This document shows positions 52,358 through 59,578 of a stretch of DNA of 64,000 nt, in pieces. The stretch comes from Lachnoclostridium sp. UBA5725 (GTDB lineage: Bacteria; Bacillota; Clostridia; Lachnospirales; Lachnospiraceae), in the NCBI GenBank assembly GCA_002419585.1, contig DIGJ01000027.1, positions 1-64,000 on the forward strand, read 5' to 3'. Position 1 is the first letter of the stretch; each line of letters begins with the position of its first letter. Position numbers and translations under genes: made by a program. A model generated the notes under the pieces. The model was not told the origin of the DNA. It searched no databases and saw only the letters and a list, made by a program, of their open reading frames with translations.

Positions 52358-52971
52358 TTGAAGAAGTAGGCATTGTTAAGAACATTAAAAAGGGAACGAA
52401 ATCTGCAATTTTAACAATTGCATGCAGCAAAATATTAGATGACTTAAATCTTGGTGATAGTGTTGCGACAAACGGTGTTTGCCTTACTGTAACCAACGTA
52501 AACAATTCTTCTTTTTCTGCTGATGTGATGAATGAAACTTTATCCAAATCGTCACTCGGAAGCCTGAGCAACAAAAGTAGAGTTAATCTTGAACGTGCAA
52601 TGCCTGCAAATGGCAGATTTGGTGGTCATATTGTTTCCGGTCATATCGATGGTACCGGTAAAATCACATCCGTTATAAAAGATGATATTGCAATTTGGTA
52701 TACCATTCAAACCAGCCCAAAAATCATGCGATATATCATTGAAAAAGGTTCTATTGTCATAGACGGTATCAGCCTTACTATTGCAAAACTAACACATGAC
52801 AGCTTTTGTGTGTCGGTGATTCCTCATACTGCTAAGTACACAACACTATCTGAAAAAAAAATAGGTTGTTTCGTAAATCTGGAAAATGACATCATTGGAA
52901 AGTACATCGAAAAATTCACACCAAATAGCAATCGTATTAACCATGAATTTTTAATAAAAAATGGATTTTAG
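52342..52971 (+). CDS. ribE: Riboflavin synthase, alpha chain
   Basis: A 209-residue enzyme that dismutates two 6,7-dimethyl-8-ribityllumazine molecules to riboflavin, as a trimer. It has two lumazine-binding repeats: MFTGIIEEVGIVKNI with GVCLTVTNV at the start, GGHIVSGHIDGTGKI at the second, then DGISLTIAKL. The start lies inside the ribD end, after AAGGAGAGG. It precedes ribBA by nine bases. Confidence 0.97.
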   Translation: MFTGIIEEVGIVKNIKKGTKSAILTIACSKILDDLNLGDSVATNGVCLTVTNVNNSSFSADVMNETLSKSSLGSLSNKSRVNLERAMPANGRFGGHIVSGHIDGTGKITSVIKDDIAIWYTIQTSPKIMRYIIEKGSIVIDGISLTIAKLTHDSFCVSVIPHTAKYTTLSEKKIGCFVNLENDIIGKYIEKFTPNSNRINHEFLIKNGF

Positions 52972-52980
52972 GAGGTCCTT

Positions 52981-54180
52981 ATGTTTAATTTTAGTACAAT
53001 TCCCGAGGCCTTGGAAGGCTTACAAAAAGGAGAAATCATTCTTGTTACCGATGACGAAAGGCGTGAAAATGAAGGTGACTTTATCTGTGCGGCAGAATTT
53101 GCCACGACAGAAAACATTAACTTTATGGCTATGCATGGTAAAGGGTTAATCTGCATGCCAATGAGTGAAGAAATTTGCACTCGTCTTCAGTTTCCTCAGA
53201 TGGTAACAAACAATACTGATAATCACACAACAGCTTTTACTGTTTCAATTGACCATGTGAATACCACTACTGGCATCTCCGCAGCAGAACGAAGCATCAC
53301 CGCTCTCAAGACAGTTGATGAGAATACTAAGCCGGAGGACTTTCGCCGTCCGGGACATATGTTCCCGCTTCTTGCAAAAAAGAATGGTGTTCTAGAGCGA
53401 GATGGTCATACGGAAGCTACCGTAGATTTAATGCGTCTTGCAGGTCTGAAAGAATGTGGTCTGTGTTGTGAAATCATGCGAGAAGACGGATTTATGATGC
53501 GGACCCCTGAACTAATCGAGCTGGCCCAAAAGTGGAACTTGAAGTTTATTACGATAAAAGCATTACAGACTTATCGTAAAATGTTTGATAACCTAGTCGA
53601 GCGTGTCGCTAGTCCTTTGTTGCCAACTTCATATGGTAAATTTCGCGCGTATGGTTATCGAAACAAAATAAACGGTGAACATCACGTAGCTTTAGTAAAG
53701 GGTGATATCACGGATGGACAAGAGGTTTTATGCCGGGTTCATTCAGAATGTCTAACCGGTGATGTATTCCATTCATCACGTTGCGATTGCGGCGAACAGT
53801 TAGCTTTGGCTATGCAAATGATTGAAAAAGAAGGACGCGGCATTCTTCTATATATGAGACAAGAGGGAAGAGGTATCGGTCTTCTCAACAAATTAAAAGC
53901 TTATGAGCTACAAAGTCAAGGTATGGATACCGTCGAGGCAAACCTTGCACTTGGATTTGAAGAGGATTCAAGAGAATATTATATCGGTGCTCAAATACTT
54001 CGTGATTTAGGAGTAAAAACAATGCGACTTATTACAAATAATCCAGATAAGGTATATCAGCTTTCTGATTTTGGAATTGCAATCACCGAACGTGTACCGG
54101 TAGAAATTGAAGCAAATGAGTACGATAAACACTATCTAAAAACAAAACAATCTAAAATGGGTCATTTTTTAAATATATAA
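52981..54180 (+). CDS. ribBA: RibBA: DHBP synthase / GTP cyclohydrolase II
   Basis: A 399-residue bifunctional enzyme. The N-terminal part makes 3,4-dihydroxy-2-butanone 4-phosphate from ribulose 5-phosphate (DDERRENEGDFICAAEF; HTEATVDLMRLAGL). The C-terminal part opens GTP to start riboflavin synthesis, with the zinc site HSECLTGDVFHSSRCDCGEQ and RQEGRGIGLLNKLKAY. Both sets of active-site residues look intact. The ribosome site GGAGG precedes ATG 52981. Confidence 0.97.
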   Translation: MFNFSTIPEALEGLQKGEIILVTDDERRENEGDFICAAEFATTENINFMAMHGKGLICMPMSEEICTRLQFPQMVTNNTDNHTTAFTVSIDHVNTTTGISAAERSITALKTVDENTKPEDFRRPGHMFPLLAKKNGVLERDGHTEATVDLMRLAGLKECGLCCEIMREDGFMMRTPELIELAQKWNLKFITIKALQTYRKMFDNLVERVASPLLPTSYGKFRAYGYRNKINGEHHVALVKGDITDGQEVLCRVHSECLTGDVFHSSRCDCGEQLALAMQMIEKEGRGILLYMRQEGRGIGLLNKLKAYELQSQGMDTVEANLALGFEEDSREYYIGAQILRDLGVKTMRLITNNPDKVYQLSDFGIAITERVPVEIEANEYDKHYLKTKQSKMGHFLNI

Positions 54181-54194
54181 TAAAGGAGAATTTT

Positions 54195-54668
54195 ATGAAA
54201 ACGTATGAAGGAAAACTAGTATCAAGGGACCTAAAAATAGGCATTATTACCGCAAGATTTAATGAATTCATTACTTCAAAACTACTTGGGGGTGCTGTAG
54301 ATGCTCTAGTACGACATGAAGTGAAAGAGGAGAATATTGAAATCGCATGGGTACCTGGTGCTTTTGAAATACCACTTATCGCTTCAAAAATGGCAAAAAG
54401 CAAGAAATATGATGCAATTATATGCTTGGGTGCTGTAATCCGTGGGAGCACAACCCATTATGACTATGTTTGTAATGAAGTATCAAAGGGGATTGCACAT
54501 GTTTCAATTAACAGTGACATACCTGTAATGTTCGGTGTCCTTACAACAGAAAATATCGAACAGGCGATTGAACGTGCCGGAACCAAAGCAGGCAACAAAG
54601 GATTTGATTGCGCAGTCGGAGCTATTGAAATGATAAATCTTATAAGGGAAATAGAAAATAATGACTAA
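54195..54668 (+). CDS. ribH: 6,7-Dimethyl-8-ribityllumazine synthase
   Basis: A 157-residue enzyme that condenses the RibD pathway product with dihydroxybutanone phosphate, the penultimate step to riboflavin. Family motifs: ITARFNEFITSKLLGGAVDA, WVPGAFEIPLIASKMA, CLGAVIRGSTTHYDYVCNE, VMFGVLTTENIEQAIERAG and GAIEMINL. It usually assembles into a 60-mer shell. It is the last gene of the riboflavin operon; the hairpin at 54731-54766 lies 60 bases downstream. Confidence 0.97.
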   Translation: MKTYEGKLVSRDLKIGIITARFNEFITSKLLGGAVDALVRHEVKEENIEIAWVPGAFEIPLIASKMAKSKKYDAIICLGAVIRGSTTHYDYVCNEVSKGIAHVSINSDIPVMFGVLTTENIEQAIERAGTKAGNKGFDCAVGAIEMINLIREIENND

Positions 54669-54719
54669 CTCATTTTATTTGATGAAACTCCAAATAGCAT
54701 AAAATTATATCATAATGTA

Positions 54720-55031
54720 TTATAAAAGAGGCCGATACCATCTATTTTCAATACCTGGTATCGGTCGCTTATTTACCGTATGAATCAGTTCTGTTCCATA
54801 TCCTATTCTTTGGAGTTCTGGTGATATAAACATCTCCTCAATGAATACTTCGCTGTTGTTCCACCATATTTTCTCATGTGCAAATATTGCTCCTTTTATT
54901 TCAGTGTCAATCAATAGTGTGTAACCAATGAATTTTGCATGATTAACAAAATCTTGCAGATAACATGTTGCGGTATCTAATGCCCAATGACATTGCCACA
55001 ATTCATAGAACCCTTTAAGAATAAGGCTTAT
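54720..55031 (-). pseudogene. GNAT acetyltransferase remnant
   Basis: The frame reads GFYELWQCHWALDTATCYLQ, then FIGYTLLIDTEIKGAIFAHE and FISPELQRIGYGTELIHTV, a GNAT core including the acetyl-CoA loop. An in-frame TAA lies just upstream (about 55032), no ATG start exists, and the C-terminal part runs into a terminator hairpin. Usual GNAT length is 140-160 residues; about 100 remain. Most likely a truncated gene. Confidence 0.6.
54731..54766. terminator. Hairpin terminator between ribH and the GNAT remnant
   Basis: GGCCGATACC/GGTATCGGTC stem, followed by TCTTTTATAAT on the minus strand and by a poorer T-run on the plus strand. It can end transcription from both sides. Confidence 0.7.
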
Positions 55032-55034
55032 TTA

Positions 55035-56057
55035 TTAGTAGATGGAAAGACTTACTTTTTTGTCACCAAACATGATTGCTTGAATCTGATTCATATCAAT
55101 TACTTTCGAAAACTTTCCGGTTGCAATATACTCTTTGCCTTCCCCGTCGAAACTCTCACTCATTAGACCGTCATCCTCTTGTATTTCAGTTGCATCCTTA
55201 TACTGTATAGCAGAAATGATAAGCGGATACGTGATATCAAGTTCATCAAAATTAATATTATCTGCTTTTTGCAATGCCATGACATCATCACCATCACAAT
55301 AAATCGTATACGATAATGGTGATAGTTCAATCTTATTTATTGCAATATCACAACCATCGATTGAAACAGTTTTATTCACATCAAATGTGACAGAATTATT
55401 GGTCGATAAATTAATACTAAAATCCCATTGGCCCTTAACAAGGTCATTTGTCGGACCCGCTTTCCCTTCATATTCCTGCAAAGCATTAAAATCAACACTT
55501 AATTCAGCTTCAGTAAAATCATAGTCTGTATTTTTTTGAATCCATATTTCATACTCTCTGCTATTGCTGATATCTGGCTGCAAAAATTCATCTACAAAAC
55601 CTGAACTCATACTTGTGTAAAAATCCGGACCGTTGGTAGCCTTTATATTAAAACCCATAGCATTATTCTCCGTCAGCTGCAAATTGTCTGAAGTAATTTT
55701 GAACAGAATATAGATCAGATTTTCATCCTGAATAGTCTGTTCCACGGAAATTGTGATGTCATTGTCAGAAACCGATTGTACAATCTGACTTGAATAGCCA
55801 TCCTTTGATAGCTTCTCCTGCTGTTGGTCATTTGCACTAAAATTGTCTAAAGCTCTTTGATTCCATCTAACTGCTGCGTATACAGTGATAGTACTAATCA
55901 TCATGACACCAATTGCAATAGCTACTACATATTTTCTCTTAGACATCCTACAACACCTCTCCTCTTCCGGTAATTCATGAAGCACTTCACATATCTTGTT
56001 ATGAAATTCATTTGTTATTTGCGGAAAATCATTTTCCCAATCATACATTTGCTTCAT
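55035..56057 (-). CDS. DUF4179-type membrane protein, probable anti-sigma factor
   Basis: 340 residues: a cytoplasmic N-terminus of about 42 residues (DWENDFPQITNEFHNKICEV), one membrane helix (YVVAIAIGVMMISTITVYAAV, about 43-63), and a large external domain that looks like the DUF4179 family. Such proteins are co-encoded with ECF sigma factors, and the N-terminal tail is expected to hold the sigma factor at the membrane. Here the sigma gene lies two bases upstream. The signal is unknown. Confidence 0.8.
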   Translation of the reverse strand: MKQMYDWENDFPQITNEFHNKICEVLHELPEEERCCRMSKRKYVVAIAIGVMMISTITVYAAVRWNQRALDNFSANDQQQEKLSKDGYSSQIVQSVSDNDITISVEQTIQDENLIYILFKITSDNLQLTENNAMGFNIKATNGPDFYTSMSSGFVDEFLQPDISNSREYEIWIQKNTDYDFTEAELSVDFNALQEYEGKAGPTNDLVKGQWDFSINLSTNNSVTFDVNKTVSIDGCDIAINKIELSPLSYTIYCDGDDVMALQKADNINFDELDITYPLIISAIQYKDATEIQEDDGLMSESFDGEGKEYIATGKFSKVIDMNQIQAIMFGDKKVSLSIY

Positions 56058-56059
56058 TT

Positions 56060-56527
56060 TTACACCTCATCTTCTAATAATTGTTTTATTTGTTTTCTTC
56101 CTGTTGAAAGTCTGCTCTTAACCGTACCTACAGGTATTCTCAATATACTTGCAATTTCGCTCACTTTATAGCCTTCAATATAGCATAAAACGATAGGTAC
56201 CCTATGTTTTATATCCAGTTTTTTAATCACGCGATACAATTCTGAATTTTTTTTATCTTCTACTGTTTTTTCCTGCATATATGCATCATAAGATAATTCA
56301 TGTTTTTTTGTACGCAGAATCCGATAACACTCATTTATCAATATTCGTGTCAACCATGTTTTGAAAAAGTTTACCTCCTTTAATGTATTTCGTTTTGTAT
56401 AAGCCTTTAAAATGGCTTCTTGAACAGCGTCTTCACAATCTGTTTCATTACCTAATATTGATTTTGAAACATGATATAAAGTCGATTCAGCTTCCAGTAC
56501 TTTACGTGAAAACTCAGTTTTATCCAT
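56060..56527 (-). CDS. ECF-type (group 4) sigma-70 factor
   Basis: About 155 residues with sigma region 2 (DCEDAVQEAILKAYTKRNTL, FFKTWLTRILINECYRILR) and region 4 (HRVPIVLCYIEGYKVSEIAS, RIPVGTVKSRLSTGRKQIKQ). It directs RNA polymerase to a special set of promoters and is probably held by the DUF4179 protein encoded next. The chosen start ATG 56527 has AAAGGG upstream; an in-frame ATG at 56542 has no ribosome site. Confidence 0.9.
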   Translation of the reverse strand: MDKTEFSRKVLEAESTLYHVSKSILGNETDCEDAVQEAILKAYTKRNTLKEVNFFKTWLTRILINECYRILRTKKHELSYDAYMQEKTVEDKKNSELYRVIKKLDIKHRVPIVLCYIEGYKVSEIASILRIPVGTVKSRLSTGRKQIKQLLEDEV

Positions 56528-56732
56528 AATTAACCCTTTCATTGCTCTTAATTATTTTTCATTGCAGCTGCATTTCTTTTGTACATCTATTAGATGATAT
56601 GAAAGCTTATTTGGTTCATTTCAAATTAAATTTTTATACCATTTTTATACCAAATTCAATTCTTTCATCACTTTATTGTAAACCAAGGCATAACTTTTTT
56701 CTAAAATAATAAAGTAACATATACACAAAAAC

Positions 56733-56754
56733 ACCCTACCATTTCTGATAGGGT
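56733..56754 (-). terminator. Hairpin of the CACCCTA/TAGGGTG family, copy 5
   Basis: ACCCTA/TAGGGT stem followed by TTTTTGTG on the minus strand, about 75 bases past the MerR-type gene. Confidence 0.7.
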
Positions 56755-56826
56755 TCCAAAAAAATCTTATTCATTATTATGCAACCAATTCAAAGTTAAA
56801 ACGCTCAATTACATTTTTTGTCATTT

Positions 56827-57591
56827 TCATTTGTATATTTCATAATACACTTCCGCACTCATATCGCTGTTATATACTTCAAATGCTTTACCTGTGAGCT
56901 TTATTTTACGCTTTTGGGCATATTCTATGATTTTCTGGTGAGCATTACCGATAGACGAAAATCCTGATGTATGCATTGTATATATACAAGTTGCCGACGG
57001 TTCTTCCACACATAGTTGTGGTAATAATTCTGCAGTTATCACTGGAAGGCATGTTTCCATAGTGAAATCGCCACTTTCATCAAACAAAAAATCATATCTA
57101 ACATAATGTGAACCTGCAATTATTAGTCCATTCTGAGCAGCAATTTCGTGCAATTTACCAATAGACATCCCCAAATGCTCGAGTTCAATATTTTCCTTTC
57201 TGGTTATTACCTCTTTTTGTTCAAATGTTTTGTTCTCTATAATCTCATACTGCCTTGTACATTCAGTTTTATGGCATGACATATACTTATCTAATTGCAT
57301 TTTTATACTTATACTCGTCTGTATTTCATGCTCAAGCTGAATATTTCTCTCAGCTAGCGCTATCTTTTCATCAATGTTTCCAGATATAATTTGCTTAATT
57401 TCTTTTAAAGAAAGTCCATATCTTCTATATTCTTTTATACGATTAAGTTCGTTCAATTGCTCATCACAATAATACCGATAGCCATTATTTTCACTTATTT
57501 GGTTAGGGATCAAAAGCCCATTTTCTTCATATAATCTTAATGCTTTCCTACCTACTTTTCCAATAACTGCAAATTGTCCTCTTGTAAAAAT
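56827..57591 (-). CDS. MerR-family regulator with effector domain; apparent ATT start codon
   Basis: About 254 residues when read from ATT 57591: an N-terminal winged helix (FTRGQFAVIGKVGRKALRLY, EENGLLIPNQISENNGYRYY, YRRYGLSLKEIKQI), a coiled linker, then a GyrI/effector-like domain (AGSHYVRYDFLFDESGDFTM onward). The frame is closed upstream by a TGA (57604-57606), and no ATG, GTG or TTG precedes the helix-turn-helix. The ribosome site AGGAGG sits seven bases before ATT 57591, which falls where MerR proteins usually begin (M-F-x-x-G). The first standard start, TTG 57513, would delete half the DNA-binding domain. It is coupled to the creatininase-family gene. Confidence 0.75.
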   Translation of the reverse strand: MFTRGQFAVIGKVGRKALRLYEENGLLIPNQISENNGYRYYCDEQLNELNRIKEYRRYGLSLKEIKQIISGNIDEKIALAERNIQLEHEIQTSISIKMQLDKYMSCHKTECTRQYEIIENKTFEQKEVITRKENIELEHLGMSIGKLHEIAAQNGLIIAGSHYVRYDFLFDESGDFTMETCLPVITAELLPQLCVEEPSATCIYTMHTSGFSSIGNAHQKIIEYAQKRKIKLTGKAFEVYNSDMSAEVYYEIYK

Positions 57592-57608
57592 ATAAATTCC
57601 TCCTCACC

Positions 57609-58451
57609 TTATAGAAATCTTAAATGCATAAGTGGAAGTTTATACAATGAATGAAACATATACACTGTATAATCCTTTCTGTTAAAAAACTTAATAGAAA
57701 CCATGGACAGATACTGAGCTGTATTTAGATTTAGTGACTTTCCGATGCTTTTATCAGAAAGTGCCGGATAACCCAAATGTCCATATTCCCCCATAGCTTT
57801 TCGCTGCTTTTTTGCTGAAATCATGTCCTTTTCAGCAATTTTAGTATCTGGTAAAGACTTATAACAGTCTGATACAAGATTTCTTTTAATGTCCAGCATA
57901 CATGAGGTTTCTATCCAACCAGCGTGAAAATCATTTTCTGCATTTTTTTCGATATTCTTTATTTCAATGGGAAGATTTAGGTTGATGCCCAATTCATTTG
58001 CTGAAAAGAATGCTCCCATCGGAGAAATTGCACAGGTTCCATACTTCTTATTAATCTTCTTACATGCTTTTTCTACTGCAATTTGATGAATAGGGTCCCC
58101 ATGCGATGCAACAACTATAATATTACTAAAATCCCAATGTACAATACTTTCAAGCAATTCTAATGCAACATGGTATGTTGTTTTAGGTTTAAAATGAATG
58201 CACCCATAAAGGCCTTTTATACCTGCCGAAGCAATTGGAAACGCAGGCAATTTACAGCATATAATATCCGGACTCTCTAACTCTATCAATTTGATAGTTT
58301 CCTTAATCCAATATTCACCTTCATAAACATCTGTTCCGAGCGGTAAATGTAAACTATGTTCTTCAATAGGTGCCATCGTGACAAACAAAATGCTCTTTGA
58401 CTTATCAATCTCTTCTATTTGCTTCCATGTTTTATTATATAATTCATACAT
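57609..58451 (-). CDS. Creatininase-family metalloamidase
   Basis: 280 residues. The family's metal ligands are visible: VTMAPIEEHSLHLPLGTD (Glu, His, Asp), VVASHGDPIHQIAVEKA (His), and NDFHAGWIETSCML (His, Glu). Creatininase-type enzymes cut cyclic or linear amides; members also occur in cofactor and peptide-modification pathways (such as MftE), so the substrate is not defined. The next gene, a MerR-type regulator, begins 18 bases after its stop, its ribosome site touching the stop, so the two are co-translated. Confidence 0.82.
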   Translation of the reverse strand: MYELYNKTWKQIEEIDKSKSILFVTMAPIEEHSLHLPLGTDVYEGEYWIKETIKLIELESPDIICCKLPAFPIASAGIKGLYGCIHFKPKTTYHVALELLESIVHWDFSNIIVVASHGDPIHQIAVEKACKKINKKYGTCAISPMGAFFSANELGINLNLPIEIKNIEKNAENDFHAGWIETSCMLDIKRNLVSDCYKSLPDTKIAEKDMISAKKQRKAMGEYGHLGYPALSDKSIGKSLNLNTAQYLSMVSIKFFNRKDYTVYMFHSLYKLPLMHLRFL

Positions 58452-58705
58452 ATTATATCCTCCTTTTTTGTTTAAAAAGAGGATACCACTTACCCTAAGG
58501 GCCAGGTCAATCTTTTTTCATTACAAATTTTAATACCTTTAATATGAAGCGAATTTATATTGTAAATGAGCATTATAATATTAGATATAAAAGATATAAG
58601 AGGAGTCATGGTTTTTATCTTATCATTCAGTATAACTTTCTCTCTCGCTAATATTCTGCAATGTGAATTACCTTCATACTACAATATATAAGCTGGAATC
58701 TTTTA

Positions 58706-59200
58706 TCAGAATAACCCGATAATGAAAATAATTGAGGCTGCTATTAATGCTACGGCTGCACCTATTGCACATCCTTTTAACGCTCCTATTATGTGATGCA
58801 TTGGATTTCGATATTCTGCTTTCATATCTTCAGTACCTGGAATCATTAGTTTTTTACTATGACAAAAAATAATTAAATCAAAAACAATTAAATCGTACAA
58901 ATTTACCACTAGAAATAATACAAATACATGAAAGAATGCCATTTCAAAGGTTCGCTTCCCAGAGAAATATACTAGCATAGCTAAAAGAACCGCACTCAAC
59001 AATGTGCCTAATAATTTTCGTTTCCAGTTTTTATGCTCCACGGAAGCTATAAAATCTTTATATTGCGGTAATTCATAAACACGTTTCTTTATCGCAGTTG
59101 GATACGATGCAAATTGGGACAGTGGATTTCGATATTGTGCAGGCAGAATTAAAATCGTAAATAGGATACATAGTATCACGCATTGAATAAATAATATCAC
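58706..59200 (-). CDS. Membrane protein of unknown function under a DtxR-like operator
   Basis: About 164 residues with four hydrophobic helices (ILFIQCVILCILFTILILP; LLGTLLSAVLLAMLVYF; FFHVFVLFLVVNLYDLIVFD; ALKGCAIGAAVALIAASIIF). I do not recognise the family. The start GTG 59200 follows AGGGGGG; an in-frame GTG at 59218 would place that ribosome site inside the gene. It has a strong TTGACA promoter (59242-59270) with a GTTAG-type operator just downstream, the same arrangement as the transporter modules, which links it to the same regulon. Confidence 0.7.
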   Translation of the reverse strand: MILFIQCVILCILFTILILPAQYRNPLSQFASYPTAIKKRVYELPQYKDFIASVEHKNWKRKLLGTLLSAVLLAMLVYFSGKRTFEMAFFHVFVLFLVVNLYDLIVFDLIIFCHSKKLMIPGTEDMKAEYRNPMHHIIGALKGCAIGAAVALIAASIIFIIGLF

Positions 59201-59221
59201 ATTTACCCCCCTAAACACTTA

Positions 59222-59237
59222 ATTAGTTTCAGCTAAC
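59222..59237. promoter_or_regulatory. DtxR-like operator 7 (membrane protein gene)
   Basis: ATTAGTTTCAGCTAAC, one mismatch to GTTAG-N6-CTAAC, five bases downstream of the -10 box. Confidence 0.6.
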
Positions 59238-59241
59238 ATCT

Positions 59242-59270
59242 AGTTTAGATATAATAATCCGTATTGTCAA
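59242..59270 (-). promoter_or_regulatory. Promoter of the membrane protein gene
   Basis: Minus strand TTGACA (59265-59270), 17-base spacer, TAAACT (59242-59247). Confidence 0.7.
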
Positions 59271-59474
59271 TCCTCTTTAGATTTATAGATAAAAGTTTTC
59301 ATCTGAACGCCGTGGAAACGAATGCATTGCATTCTTTCCTTCCTTTATAATATTTCCTGTGCTATACTTCCACAATATCTTAACATGTTTAAGCCCTTAT
59401 TCCTTCAATAAATATATTATATTATTTCATAAATTTTACGAAAATAACAATCTACCAACCATATATCACCAAAA
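59271..59474. other. Intergenic region between the membrane protein gene and the ppdK terminator
   Basis: AT-rich, with no gene, repeat or RNA that I can recognise. Confidence 0.4.
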
Positions 59475-59505
59475 AGCACTCTACCATTTTACATGATAGA
59501 GTGCT
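59475..59505 (-). terminator. Hairpin of the CACCCTA/TAGGGTG family, copy 6 (ppdK terminator)
   Basis: AGCACTCTACCAT and ATGATAGAGTGCT, with T-rich flanks. Compared with the other copies both arms carry a matching change (CACTCTA/TAGAGTG), so pairing is kept. Confidence 0.75.
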
Positions 59506-59578
59506 CTATTATTTCTTCGCTATTATTTGATACAGTCTAACTGAAGTCAAACTATCGAAAAACGTTGAATTTTCAACA

